Source: JAEXNA01 sp050486105 (GTDB taxonomy: Bacteria; Vulcanimicrobiota; Xenobia; Xenobiales; JADMJV01). From it: a stretch of DNA of 26,335 bases. A program made the position numbers and the translations under genes. The stretch is taken from assembly GCA_050486105.1 (NCBI GenBank), contig JBJHCR010000049.1, positions 1-26,335 of the forward strand, given 5' to 3'. This document shows positions 1 through 8,598 of the stretch, one piece after another. The stretch's first letter is position 1; each line of letters starts with the position of its first letter. The notes under the pieces were generated by a model. That model ran no database searches, was not told where the DNA came from, and saw only the letters and a list, made by a program, of their open reading frames with translations.

Positions 1-1319
1 GTCTCATAGACCGCCTCCCCCTCGGTGGAGCGAGCCTTCACTTCAGGGTTGAAGGTGATGCCGTGATCGGCGACTACCACCAAGAGACAGGAATCCCAAA
101 GGCCCTCTTGCTTAAGCCTCTCGAGAGCGACGCCCAATAGTTCGTCAACCGCCTTGACTTGAAGAAAAAACTGGCGAAAAAGGCCCTCTTCTAACATAGA
201 GGCGCTCTCGGGCAAAAAGCTAGAGGCAGCCAAGGCTCCCTGCTCCCGATAACGGTACGGACCGTGAGGCAGCAAATAATGAGCAAAGAAGAAAAGAGGA
301 GGCCGGCCACCTTCGATCCGCTGTAGACTCTGATAGGCCTGCTGATATCGACTCTCGGTATTCCCAAAATCCTTCCAGCTTTGATCCACGGCTGGCAGAT
401 AACCCCTCCAGGCCTCAGGTGTGATGAGGTGCAAATAGATAAATCTGAAGTCTAGCAAGGTTCGAAGTAGCTTCTTGGGTTGGGACGAAGAGGTCGGTGG
501 GGCGATGGCAATCACATCATCGAACCGCTCGACTCGATGGCTCTGCTGGAACAATGTGAGCAAAGATTCTCTGGTAGGCAAGGGCTCACGAGTTCCTGAG
601 ACCATTTTGGGTACCACCTCCATGGTCTCAGCCGAAGGACTTCGAGCCACCCGATACCAAGTGCTCTGTCGGCTTAAGTCAGCGAAATTTGGAAAATGGC
701 GTTCATCGATCTCTCCTTCAGGCGTCATAAGGATCGTCACCGGCAATTCGTCGAAGAGCAAAAAGATCACCGACACTTCGGTTTCCTGAATCTTCACTTG
801 GCGCAATTCGAGACTTTTAGGTCCGCTGGGGAAGGCCTGGGCCACGTCTTCAGATAGCCAAAACACCAGACCGCTTGCCAGCCAGACCGGGAACAGAATT
901 CTTACCACCCAACGGCAAATCCGTGGACTCAGTTCCAATTCCTCAGTGATAAGCCAGGCACAAAACAAGGCCACTAGGATGGAAATCAAAGGGGGGAGAG
1001 CAGTAAACAATAGCAATTGAAAGACGAAGCAACAAAGAAAAACGAGACCGCGCCAAGCCCAGCGAGTGCGACAAAGTCGGTCTAGGGCCAATGCCAGCAA
1101 GAACAGGGACAGCGGCAGAAAAAAGAATAGGACGGCAAATAGACCCAGGCCATCGATCAAAGATAACCCCTGAGCTTTGAGAAAATCCGGATTCCGCCTC
1201 AACACAAAGAGTGACGGAAAGGTCCCAGCCAAAACCACCAGAAAAAACGGCAGGAGACTTCGCGAATCTTCGATTCTCCAAGGATCTCGTTCCACTGAAG
1301 CGCTGGCGTCCTGGGTCAT
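1..1319 (-). CDS. Membrane-anchored sulfatase / phosphotransferase-like protein (3' end beyond window)
   Basis: The frame is open from an ATG at 1319 to the window edge (439 codons), so the C-terminus is missing. Hydrophobic segments at about residues 22-40, 53-79, 90-125 and 138-155 give a four-helix membrane part. The following catalytic domain has the alkaline-phosphatase-superfamily metal motifs FLLFDELP (about 187-193) and VVADHG (about 414-419), plus a histidine-rich FAHYLLPHGPY stretch. There is no Cys/Ser-x-Pro-x-Arg formylglycine motif. A Thr at about 232, in ETMEVVPKMVSG, sits where LTA-synthase-type enzymes carry their nucleophile. A phosphoglycerol or phosphoethanolamine transferase, or a hydrolase acting outside the membrane, is therefore more likely than a true sulfatase. 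The gene starts 28 bp after the kinase stop, so the two are probably cotranscribed. I see no strong ribosome binding site. The family call is firm; the substrate is unknown. Confidence 0.8.
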   Translation of the reverse strand, partial: MTQDASASVERDPWRIEDSRSLLPFFLVVLAGTFPSLFVLRRNPDFLKAQGLSLIDGLGLFAVLFFFLPLSLFLLALALDRLCRTRWAWRGLVFLCCFVFQLLLFTALPPLISILVALFCAWLITEELELSPRICRWVVRILFPVWLASGLVFWLSEDVAQAFPSGPKSLELRQVKIQETEVSVIFLLFDELPVTILMTPEGEIDERHFPNFADLSRQSTWYRVARSPSAETMEVVPKMVSGTREPLPTRESLLTLFQQSHRVERFDDVIAIAPPTSSSQPKKLLRTLLDFRFIYLHLITPEAWRGYLPAVDQSWKDFGNTESRYQQAYQSLQRIEGGRPPLFFFAHYLLPHGPYRYREQGALAASSFLPESASMLEEGLFRQFFLQVKAVDELLGVALERLKQEGLWDSCLLVVVADHGITFNPEVKARSTEGEAVYE

Positions 1320-1347
1320 TTCACAATGCTTTTCGCGGCCCTTGGAG

Positions 1348-2700
1348 TTACCCTCTCTGCTGCTCGCACTCTTGAAGGGTCTGTCGGATGGTTGAGGGGC
1401 AGCATAGCCGGGTCTCAGGATTAGGATCAAGAAGCTGTGCCAAGAAAGCATCCCAAGGTTCACTCAAACCAGGGACCAAAGCGCTCACCCGGGGATAATC
1501 CAGACGAGCCTGCTTGGCCAGGATCTCGAGGGTGTCGCTTCCCTCAAACGGCATTCTTCCGGTGAGCAATCGATAGATCGTCACTCCGAGGGCGTAATAG
1601 TCACTGGCCGGACTATTGTTGCCCTCCAACTGGTCGGGAGACATAAAGCCTACGGTGCCCGCGGTTTCCAAAGTTCCGGTGGTGGACCACTGTCCGTCTT
1701 GAGCCTGTTTGACGCCGATGCCAAAGTCTAGAAGTTTGATGTCACCACGGCCATCCACCATTAGGTTGGCCAACTTGATGTCCCGGTGAATGACTCCCAG
1801 AGAGTGAGCGTGGGCAAGTGCCCCTACCAGTTGTCCGGCCCAGCGAATCACTTCTGCCTCGCCGGGGCTGGGGATCTGGTCTAGCGTCTTGCCATCTACA
1901 AACTCATAGACCAGAAACAGAAAGCTTTCGTGTTCCAACCAGTCCACCAGGTGAACGATGTTGGGATGAGACAGTCGGCGGCAAAGGTTCACCTCCCGAG
2001 CCAGGAGCTCTCTCCCTCTCGGACCATCAGCGAGGCTGCTTCTCAGAGCTTTCAGCGCCAGAAGTTCACCTTTAAGGTCGGAGACTCGTCGAGCTCGAAA
2101 TACTCTGGCCATCCCTCCCCCACCGATCTCTCGCTCAAGGAGATAGCCTCCTAATTCTGCTCCTTCCGTCAACTCCTCCAGCCGTAGAAGTCGAGACAGT
2201 CGCTGCTGTCGGTGCCTTTCCGGTCGAACTACGAACAACCCGAACCAAGTCGCAACGAGAACCGCCAAGACCAGAAAAGCGTAGTCGCGAATGAAATAGA
2301 GCAGAGGTACCAGAACCGGAATCTTGGGTTTGAGGCGAATCTGGAAGGAGGGATCACGGAGGGTCTGGGTTGAGGTCACAACCGAGTCGGTCTCAAATCC
2401 AGGAAGCTCCAGCCGAAAGGTGTACCGTCGATCGTCTGCGGTTGAGTAAGGTAGAGGTCCGGGGCTGCGCACCGCTAATCTCTCCCAGGTTAAGCCCTGA
2501 AGGGGACCCGAAGCTTCATAGACCCAAATGGTGGCCCCCGTTGGCACGGTGGGTAGGTACAACCGATCTTCCAACGGACCTCTAGGCCAGGACCACAAGA
2601 CCTGAAATGTGACCAGGGCTAGTATGGACAGCGCTACTCGCCTCCAAGTTTGGATGTAGTCCAACGCAGGTTTCCGTATTCCCAAAGTATCGGGAGCCAA
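1348..2700 (-). CDS. Membrane Ser/Thr protein kinase with C-terminal kinase domain
   Basis: 450 aa from a TTG start at 2700. A purine-rich AGGGAA lies about 10 nt upstream and no in-frame ATG is near. A first membrane helix (about 22-38) is followed by about 90 residues resembling a small beta-sandwich, PEGA-like (TGATIWVYEA, YTFRLELPGFETD). A second helix (about 138-158) and an intracellular Hanks-type kinase domain (about 184-435) follow. Kinase motifs are intact: glycine loop GGGGMARV (193-200), Lys in LLALKAL (217), HRDIKLANLM (305-314), DFG (325-327), and MSPDQLEG in place of APE. The usual bacterial PknB layout is the reverse, with the kinase N-terminal and the sensor C-terminal. A role in sensing envelope or ligand state is inference. 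The gene diverges from the pilin operon across an 85-bp intergenic region and lies upstream of the sulfatase-like gene. Confidence 0.9.
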   Translation of the reverse strand: MAPDTLGIRKPALDYIQTWRRVALSILALVTFQVLWSWPRGPLEDRLYLPTVPTGATIWVYEASGPLQGLTWERLAVRSPGPLPYSTADDRRYTFRLELPGFETDSVVTSTQTLRDPSFQIRLKPKIPVLVPLLYFIRDYAFLVLAVLVATWFGLFVVRPERHRQQRLSRLLRLEELTEGAELGGYLLEREIGGGGMARVFRARRVSDLKGELLALKALRSSLADGPRGRELLAREVNLCRRLSHPNIVHLVDWLEHESFLFLVYEFVDGKTLDQIPSPGEAEVIRWAGQLVGALAHAHSLGVIHRDIKLANLMVDGRGDIKLLDFGIGVKQAQDGQWSTTGTLETAGTVGFMSPDQLEGNNSPASDYYALGVTIYRLLTGRMPFEGSDTLEILAKQARLDYPRVSALVPGLSEPWDAFLAQLLDPNPETRLCCPSTIRQTLQECEQQRG

Positions 2701-2747
2701 AAAGATTAGGTTCCCTGCCTCATCTTTTCCCTATAGAGAAACAAACC

Positions 2748-2760
2748 CTGGAATTTCCAG
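2748..2760. promoter_or_regulatory. Palindrome CTGGAATTTCCAG between kinase and pilin operon
   Basis: A perfect 6+1+6 inverted repeat lies in the short divergent intergenic region, 26 bp before the pilin ATG at 2786 and 48 bp before the kinase start. A weak -10-like TATAGA (2732-2737) sits just upstream on the plus strand. Position and symmetry fit an operator, but no binding protein is identified. Confidence 0.3.
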
Positions 2761-2785
2761 TGTTTTCTTGGTAGACTTCGAGACG

Positions 2786-3190
2786 ATGAGGTCTCACAGG
2801 TTTAGAGGGTTTTCCCTGGGCGAAGTTCTAGTCGCTTTCCTGATTCTTGCCTTCGTATCAGTCATGTTGGTGGGAGTGATCCCGGCTACCATACTGGGGC
2901 TTCGAGCCGCCACCGAGCGCTCCACCGCCAGCCTTCTGGCCGAGGCTGAACTCGAGCAATTGCGTCGCTCTGGATTTGGACGCCTTGCAGCGAGCCTGGA
3001 GCCTTTTCCCACCGTGAACAAATTGGGCACTGAGTACACGGTGCAAGTGGAACTAGGGCCTTCGGTGATGAGCAACGGACACTTCATGGATGAAGAAGTG
3101 GCCAAAACGGTGCGGGTGATCGTCAGTTGGCCCAGCCGAAACGGACCTCAAAGGTATGTGGCCAGCGCCGTCACCTTTCGGAGAATATGA
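2786..3190 (+). CDS. Minor type IV pilin / type II pseudopilin (GspI/PilV-like)
   Basis: 134 aa from ATG 2786. A TTG at 2768 would add six residues, but the ATG gives a compact prepilin leader. The leader MRSHRFRG is followed by FSLGEVLVAFLILAFVSV, which is a prepilin-peptidase site after Gly with Phe +1 and Glu +5 in front of a hydrophobic assembly helix. The rest is a short globular domain with several beta strands. It is the first of three overlapping genes encoding class III-signal proteins, the usual arrangement of minor pilins or pseudopilins that prime a type IV pilus or type II secretion pseudopilus. No major pilin or assembly ATPase lies in the window, so pilus versus secretion is unresolved. 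Confidence 0.85.
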   Translation: MRSHRFRGFSLGEVLVAFLILAFVSVMLVGVIPATILGLRAATERSTASLLAEAELEQLRRSGFGRLAASLEPFPTVNKLGTEYTVQVELGPSVMSNGHFMDEEVAKTVRVIVSWPSRNGPQRYVASAVTFRRI

Positions 3191-3816
3191 GCACCCGCCA
3201 AGGATATACGCTGCTGGAAGTGATCGTGGCTTCCTCCCTTATGCTGGTGATCTTGAGCCTAATGGTCGCCTTGTTGGTCCCTTCATTTTCTCTCTTCCGC
3301 AGACAATCCGGAAAGTCTGACAGCTATCGGGCCTGCCTCCTGCTGGTCCACCGTTTTCAGCAAGAACTGCAAAACTCCATGTTGGAGACGGTGACTATCG
3401 CCGTGGACCACCAAGCGGTCGCCTGGCAGCTGGGGAACGTTGACCCGCCTTTTTCCGCCTCTTCCGGGCAGCCCATCATGGCCGACCGTTTCTCGGTGCT
3501 CTTCTATGAAACTCAGGAGCAAAAGGTGTATCTGCAGCAGGCCGCCGGTTCCGCCGGAGGACCTTCCACCATCCCTCAACGTTTAACTCTGCCTGAAATC
3601 GACTTCTGTCGAAGCAACACCGACTCATCGCGAAGGGTGATGGCTCACAGTATCACCGACTTCCGTGTCACCGACGACGACAACAATCTGGACTTGATGC
3701 GTCCACCCCTTCACTTGAGTCTCACCTGCGTCATTGAGACCACAGGCACCGAGACGAACGATGAAGAGAGCTTTACCCTGACCGCCAGCGTAACCCCAAG
3801 GAGTGTAAGATGGTAA
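3187..3816 (+). CDS. Minor type IV pilin / pseudopilin (GspJ/PilW-like)
   Basis: 209 aa. The ATG at 3187 overlaps the previous stop as ATGA, so translation is coupled. A TTG at 3127 opens the same frame but would bury the prepilin leader. The leader MSTRQG precedes YTLLEVIVASSLMLVILS, with cleavage after Gly, Tyr +1 and Glu +5. A hydrophobic helix to about residue 35 is followed by FRRQSGKSDSYRACLLLVHRF, as in PilW/GspJ-type proteins where an amphipathic helix continues before a beta-rich head. Length matches minor pilins. It acts with its neighbours in the same transcription unit, presumably at the pilus or pseudopilus tip. Confidence 0.85.
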   Translation: MSTRQGYTLLEVIVASSLMLVILSLMVALLVPSFSLFRRQSGKSDSYRACLLLVHRFQQELQNSMLETVTIAVDHQAVAWQLGNVDPPFSASSGQPIMADRFSVLFYETQEQKVYLQQAAGSAGGPSTIPQRLTLPEIDFCRSNTDSSRRVMAHSITDFRVTDDDNNLDLMRPPLHLSLTCVIETTGTETNDEESFTLTASVTPRSVRW

Positions 3817-5729
3817 AATCCTTGCCGTCCCTAGCCGAGCAACGGCAAGAAACCAAGAGCCACCAGGGCATGTCCATAATGTCCTCGTTGCTCATGGTCA
3901 CCATCGTTAGTTTGATCGCCGCCACCATGGTAGCTGTCTACTCCATGAACCTGGCCATGACCCAGCGAACCTATAACGGGTCCATTGCCATGGCCGAAGC
4001 CGAAGCGGGGATCGCTGAAGTCCTCTACATGATCACCCTTCCGGAAAACTTTGAGAATCCTGAGGGTGATCCCACCAAGGTGGTCTACGGTCGAGAGGGA
4101 GAAACCATAAGGAGCACGGCCACCCCGGGTTACACCAAAGACGAGGCCTTTCATTACGTCAGCTTTGCCAACGGACCCTACCCCCGATCCACCAACAACT
4201 GTTTTGGTGATCGCAGTGCAGGCTCTCTCGACCGAACGGTTCCAAACGGTGCGTTCCACATTGTCTCTACGGGCTACTGCAAGGGACAGTACCGCACCGT
4301 GGAGGCGGTGCTGGAGAAACCGGCTTTCCCTTTTGGATTGGCGGCCTCGGGAGAAATTCACTCCCGCGATCCGTTCATCGTCAAAGGAGTACGCACCATC
4401 GCCGAATTACTCAACGATGAAGAAACTCGTCCGGGCCACATTCTTTGCAATTCTCCCGAGGGGGTCATCATCGAAACCGGGGACAGTGGTCGCTCCACCT
4501 ACGTCTCTGGCTTCATCAAATCGGTAGGCCCCATCGAAGTGGAGCAGCCGGCCACGGTTCTGGGTGGTATCCGTCCCTTTTCCGATGAGAGCAGTCTTAC
4601 CATTATTGACGTGACTCTCTTCCGCAACGAAGGGCAACCCGGGGTGGTCACGCTCCTGGACGACACCTATGTGCGCCCCCAAGAAAAAGACATCATGTAT
4701 TTTTATTCCGGCCCTATGCTGACCTACGAGAGCAGCGTCCATCTGGACAAAGCCATGCTCTATGTGGAAGGAGACTTACTGATTCGTGGACCGGTAACCG
4801 GAGAAGGCCTGATCGTGGTCAACGGAAACGCCACTTTCGAATCCGGGACAACCCTCAGCGGAGCCAACAAGATGGCGGTGATCTGTTCTGGGGATGTGAC
4901 TATAAGGGGCAACGACAACTACTTCACCGGACTGGTCTATAGCGGCGGAAACTTCGACGCCTCCAACGTCACTGTGGTGGGCAACACCATTGTCAACTCC
5001 ATAGACCCGACACGGGGGCGTGCGGACCTGACAAATGTGACCTTTGTCTCCAATCTAGAAACCGCAGATATGCAGATAGAGGCCACCTCGAGCAGCGCGT
5101 CGGTCGGACAGTACAATGGGCCGGACTTTATGTTCCCGCTGATGATAGGTGAGGCCGGTTACTTTGGACTCGACCCGACTTGGGATTACGAACAAACCGA
5201 CGTGGCTCTTCCCGGATGGTTCAATCCGGCCGAAAACAGTGTTGAAGATGGGGTCGATTGGCTCAAGAACGGCCTTTTGGCGGCAGCCCTCGACCCGAGC
5301 TTGACATTCCCAGCCTTGGGGATGGATCCGTCTGGCGATGTCTCTGTTTGGGTTAGGGCCAAGGCTCTTTACGAATTGGCCGCTGAGATCCGCAGCGCGA
5401 AGGTCGGGTTATTGGAGGACGAAGACAGATTTGAGCGCGCCAACCTCGATGGGCTGCCCCCCGAGGAAATCGAGGGTATTCAAGCATCCATGGACCTAGC
5501 GAAAGCCTTGATCGATGAGCTTTCGGAGCAGTTTGAGAGGGAGGCGGAAGGAATCGTGAATGCCCTCAAGACTCACATGGAGACTCACGCAGACGGGACA
5601 GGCCGATTCTTGCGCGACTTCGTGACTCCTGATGTCACCAAAGTCTACCACTTCAATCTCAATGAATATCTCCCCGAGAGCGAGAAAGTGAAAGTGATGT
5701 TCTGGCGGGTTTACAATCGCAAATTTTAG
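3810..5729 (+). CDS. Large PilX/GspK-position pilin-like protein with repeat-rich domain
   Basis: 639 aa. The ATG at 3810 overlaps the previous gene by 7 bp and has AAGGAG (3798-3803) six nt upstream. Residues 1-20 end in SHQG, followed by MSIMSSLLMVTIVSLIAATM. This is a class III-like signal whose +5 residue is Ser instead of Glu, as in PilX/GspK subunits that cap the assembly. Residues of about 320-400 (GDLLIRGPVTGEGLIVVNGN, then further VTIRG and GGNFDAS turns) look like a parallel beta-helix of bactofilin-like repeats, seen in some PilX-like proteins. The last 170 residues are acidic and helical. It is far larger than a classical PilX (about 200 aa), so it may be a tip adhesin or structural cap. 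No terminator is evident downstream. Confidence 0.75.
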   Translation: MVKSLPSLAEQRQETKSHQGMSIMSSLLMVTIVSLIAATMVAVYSMNLAMTQRTYNGSIAMAEAEAGIAEVLYMITLPENFENPEGDPTKVVYGREGETIRSTATPGYTKDEAFHYVSFANGPYPRSTNNCFGDRSAGSLDRTVPNGAFHIVSTGYCKGQYRTVEAVLEKPAFPFGLAASGEIHSRDPFIVKGVRTIAELLNDEETRPGHILCNSPEGVIIETGDSGRSTYVSGFIKSVGPIEVEQPATVLGGIRPFSDESSLTIIDVTLFRNEGQPGVVTLLDDTYVRPQEKDIMYFYSGPMLTYESSVHLDKAMLYVEGDLLIRGPVTGEGLIVVNGNATFESGTTLSGANKMAVICSGDVTIRGNDNYFTGLVYSGGNFDASNVTVVGNTIVNSIDPTRGRADLTNVTFVSNLETADMQIEATSSSASVGQYNGPDFMFPLMIGEAGYFGLDPTWDYEQTDVALPGWFNPAENSVEDGVDWLKNGLLAAALDPSLTFPALGMDPSGDVSVWVRAKALYELAAEIRSAKVGLLEDEDRFERANLDGLPPEEIEGIQASMDLAKALIDELSEQFEREAEGIVNALKTHMETHADGTGRFLRDFVTPDVTKVYHFNLNEYLPESEKVKVMFWRVYNRKF

Positions 5730-5904
5730 GCCAATCTCAGCTTTGATTCCTGACTTATCCGACTCCTAGGACTTCCCTACCAGGTTCTCGAAGAGCGAGG
5801 CTGGCCCGAGAAATCCCCTCTGCAGCCTTCCATTTGAGACACTCCTTTTCGCGTGCTCTCCGAGGACGGCCGAGGTTGAGCTGCGAGGCCAGAAAGGAAT
5901 TGGA

Positions 5905-7245
5905 ATGGACCTAACTCCAAAAGAGATCGAAGCCAACTTTGCCGATATTAAGCCAGCCCTGACTCTCGATCACGCGGTGATCGAAGCCAACCGCTGCCTG
6001 TACTGTTACGATGCTCCGTGCACCGTAGCTTGTCCCACCCACATCGATATCCCCGAATTCATCAGGAGGATTGGCTCTCGCAACCTCACCGGTTCAGCCG
6101 AAACCATCCTGGAGAGCAACATCCTAGGGGCCAGTTGTGCCCGGGTTTGCCCCACCGAAGTCCTCTGTGAAGGTTCCTGCGTCTTTTTGGATCTGGATAT
6201 GCCTGCCATTGATATTGGGCGCCTACAGCGCTTTGCCACCGATCACGTGATGGAGCATGGCATCGAAGTCTTCGCTGCTCCCGAAAAGCAAGACAAAGGA
6301 AAGGTGGCCCTGGTGGGCGGGGGCCCGGCGAGTTTGGCATGCGCTGCCGAACTGGGCTTGCTGGGCTACCAGGCGGTGATCTTTGAAGAGAAACCCGACG
6401 CCGGGGGGCTCAATCGCTATGGCATTGCCCCCTATAAGTTGACCAACGAAGAAACCCTAGGCGAGATCGAATACATCCAGAAGATGTGTAAGTTCGAGAT
6501 CAAGAGCGGCGTTCGAGTCGGTCGGGACATCAGCTTCGAAGAACTTGAAAAAGACTACGATGCCATTTTCCTTGGAGTAGGAATGAGCGGCTCTCGGCCC
6601 CTGCAAGTTCCCGGCGAGGACAAAGACGGAGTGGTCGGGGCCACCGAGTTCATTGAAGAATTGCGCAGTAAGCCGCTCCACGAGACCAAAGTGGGTCGAC
6701 GAGTGGTGGTGGTTGGTGCTGGAAACACCGCCATCGACGCCGCTACCGAGGCTGCCCGCTTGGGTGCCGAAGAAGTGACCATCGTCTATCGCCGAGGAAG
6801 AGACGAAATGCCCGCCTATGAGTTCGAATATGAGTTGGCCTTGAAGGACCGGGTTCGTTTCCGTTGGTTCACCCAACCGGTGGAAGTGCTGGGCAACGGC
6901 AAGGTTGAAGCCCTCAAGTGCCAACAGATGAAAGCCGGAGAGCCGGATGCTTCAGGCCGAGCCCGACCGGTTCCCATCCCCGACGCCTTTGTGGAGTTGC
7001 CCGCTGATATGGTGATCAAGGCCGCCGGCCAGGAGAACTATGGTGGTCTGTTATCCTCTATCTCGGGATTGGACCTCAATCACGGCCTAGTGGTGGTGAA
7101 CGAGAACTATCAGACGTCGAACCCTAAGTACTTCGCCGGCGGTGACTGCATCAACGGCGGCCAAGAAGTGGTCAACGCTGTGGCCCACGGCAAGAAAGCC
7201 GCTCAGGCCATCGACACCATGCTCAAGGAGGCCAAGAATGGCTGA
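5905..7245 (+). CDS. preT: NAD(P)H-dependent dihydropyrimidine dehydrogenase, flavoprotein subunit PreT
   Basis: 446 aa with AGAAAGGA about 6 nt before the ATG. The protein matches the N-terminal half of eukaryotic dihydropyrimidine dehydrogenase. It has Cys clusters for two 4Fe-4S centres (C31, C34, C39, C43; C78, C82, C88, C92), an FAD Rossmann motif VGGGPASLACAAELG (137-151), a nucleotide-binding motif VVGAGNTAIDAA (269-280) and a terminal AGGDC (411-415) FAD motif. PreT passes electrons from NAD(P)H to PreA for reduction of uracil or thymine (or the reverse). It overlaps preA by 8 bp, so the two are coupled. GltD-like proteins share the fold, but the adjacent preA settles the assignment. 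Confidence 0.93.
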   Translation: MDLTPKEIEANFADIKPALTLDHAVIEANRCLYCYDAPCTVACPTHIDIPEFIRRIGSRNLTGSAETILESNILGASCARVCPTEVLCEGSCVFLDLDMPAIDIGRLQRFATDHVMEHGIEVFAAPEKQDKGKVALVGGGPASLACAAELGLLGYQAVIFEEKPDAGGLNRYGIAPYKLTNEETLGEIEYIQKMCKFEIKSGVRVGRDISFEELEKDYDAIFLGVGMSGSRPLQVPGEDKDGVVGATEFIEELRSKPLHETKVGRRVVVVGAGNTAIDAATEAARLGAEEVTIVYRRGRDEMPAYEFEYELALKDRVRFRWFTQPVEVLGNGKVEALKCQQMKAGEPDASGRARPVPIPDAFVELPADMVIKAAGQENYGGLLSSISGLDLNHGLVVVNENYQTSNPKYFAGGDCINGGQEVVNAVAHGKKAAQAIDTMLKEAKNG

Positions 7246-8533
7246 TCTCTCAATCGATTTCGCGGGAATCAAGTCTCCGAATCCGTTCTGGTTGGCTTCG
7301 GCCCCCCCGACCAACTCAGGCTACCAAGTCAACCGGGCCTTCGAAGCCGGTTGGGGCGGAGCCGTCTGGAAGACCATCGGCAGCGCCCCCATCGTCAACG
7401 TCAACTCTCGGTACGGAGCCTTGAGCTATCGAGGAAAGAAAGTGATGGGGCTCAACAACATTGAGCTGATCACCGACCGCACCGTAGAGGAGAACCTCCA
7501 GGAGATCAAGGAAGTCAAGAGACGCTGGCCGGACCGGGCGGTGATCGCCTCCCTGATGGTGGAATCGGATCGCAAGATCTGGCACGAGATGGTGGAGCGG
7601 GTCAACGAGTGTGGAGCCGACGGCATCGAACTCAACTTTGGTTGCCCTCACGGCATGTCCGAACGCGGAATGGGCTCGGCTGTAGGCCAAGTGCCGGAAT
7701 ACACCTGCCAAATAACCGAATGGGTGATGGAAAAAGCCAAGATCCCAGTGATCGTGAAGTTGACTCCGAATGTTGGCGACATCACCTTTCCTGGACTGGC
7801 GGCTCAAAAGGGTGGAGCCAACGCGGTGTCTTTGATCAACACCATCAACTCGGTGACCGGGATCAACATCGACAACTTCACTCCCAACCCGAACGTCCAT
7901 GGCCGTTCGGCCCACGGGGGTTACTGCGGCCCAGCGGTGAAACCCATCGCCTTGAATATGGTGGGAACCCTGGCCCACAACTCTGACTTCAATATCCCTA
8001 TTTCTGGAATCGGCGGGGTTGAGACCTGGGCCGACGCCGTGGAATATATCCTGATGGGAGCCCAAAGCGTTCAGGTCTGTACGGCGGTGATGAAGCATGG
8101 TTTTCGGGTGGTGACCGACATGATCACTGGCTTGAACCGCTGGATGGACGAGAAGGGGTTCGAAAAGATCACCGATTTCTCAGGGCTTTCAGCCCAGAAA
8201 CTGTCGGACTGGGGTGATCTGGACCTGAACTATCGGGTGCTGGCCAACATCAATCCCGACAAATGCATTGGCTGCCAGGTTTGCTACATCGCCTGTGAAG
8301 ACGGTGCCCACCAAGCTATTCTGCTTCCGCAAAACGGAAACGGGAGCCGTGTCCCAGTGATCAACGAGGTGGCCTGCGTGGGTTGTAATCTGTGCAGTCT
8401 GGTCTGCCCGGTGGAAGGCTGCATCACCATGGTTCCCAGAGACGAAGGCAAACCGGTCAAGTCCTATCGCGACTACACCAACGCTGGAGAAGCTCCCGTA
8501 GGGAACTATCCTTTGCACAGCGCTCACTTATAA
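7238..8533 (+). CDS. preA: Dihydropyrimidine dehydrogenase, FMN / Fe-S catalytic subunit PreA
   Basis: 431 aa from ATG 7238, inside the end of preT and 7 nt after AAGGAG (7225-7230). An FMN-binding TIM barrel of the dihydroorotate dehydrogenase family (about 1-310) contains SPNPFWLASAP, ELNFGCPHGMSERGMGSAVG, KLTPNV and PISGIGGVETW. A C-terminal two-cluster ferredoxin follows (C343, C346, C349, C353 and C380, C383, C386, C390). Residue 149 is Val where mammalian DPD has its active-site Cys. From memory some bacterial PreA sequences share this, so it is not proof of inactivity. The pair carries out the first step of reductive pyrimidine catabolism. Dihydropyrimidinase and beta-ureidopropionase are not in the window. 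A rho-independent terminator follows 31 bp downstream. Confidence 0.93.
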   Translation: MADLSIDFAGIKSPNPFWLASAPPTNSGYQVNRAFEAGWGGAVWKTIGSAPIVNVNSRYGALSYRGKKVMGLNNIELITDRTVEENLQEIKEVKRRWPDRAVIASLMVESDRKIWHEMVERVNECGADGIELNFGCPHGMSERGMGSAVGQVPEYTCQITEWVMEKAKIPVIVKLTPNVGDITFPGLAAQKGGANAVSLINTINSVTGINIDNFTPNPNVHGRSAHGGYCGPAVKPIALNMVGTLAHNSDFNIPISGIGGVETWADAVEYILMGAQSVQVCTAVMKHGFRVVTDMITGLNRWMDEKGFEKITDFSGLSAQKLSDWGDLDLNYRVLANINPDKCIGCQVCYIACEDGAHQAILLPQNGNGSRVPVINEVACVGCNLCSLVCPVEGCITMVPRDEGKPVKSYRDYTNAGEAPVGNYPLHSAHL

Positions 8534-8564
8534 CTTTGGCCCAAAAGCAACCCCACTCGACTTA

Positions 8565-8598
8565 GAGGCGCTCGGTATTCCAACGAGCGTCTCTTTTT
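8565..8598 (+). terminator. Rho-independent terminator after preA
   Basis: GAGGCGCTCG (8565-8574) pairs with CGAGCGTCTC (8584-8593), ten pairs with one G-T wobble, around a 9-nt loop. TTTTT follows. It closes the preT-preA unit. Confidence 0.9.

Noticed and set aside
3831..4361. A 176-codon minus-strand frame opposite the third pilin gene
   Set aside because: Antisense shadow of a gene with a good ribosome site and pilin signal. Its His/Gly-rich composition is typical of a spurious frame.
5299..5308. A TIR-like TTGACATTC inside the third pilin gene
   Set aside because: A nine-base chance match within an intact reading frame, with no partner repeat nearby.
5730..5904. A promoter or regulatory RNA upstream of preT
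   Set aside because: No convincing -35/-10 pair or conserved structure is seen. Only the ribosome site just before the ATG is clear.
7316..8098. A 260-codon minus-strand frame opposite preA
   Set aside because: preA is unambiguous, and the antisense frame has His/Val-rich composition without any recognisable domain.
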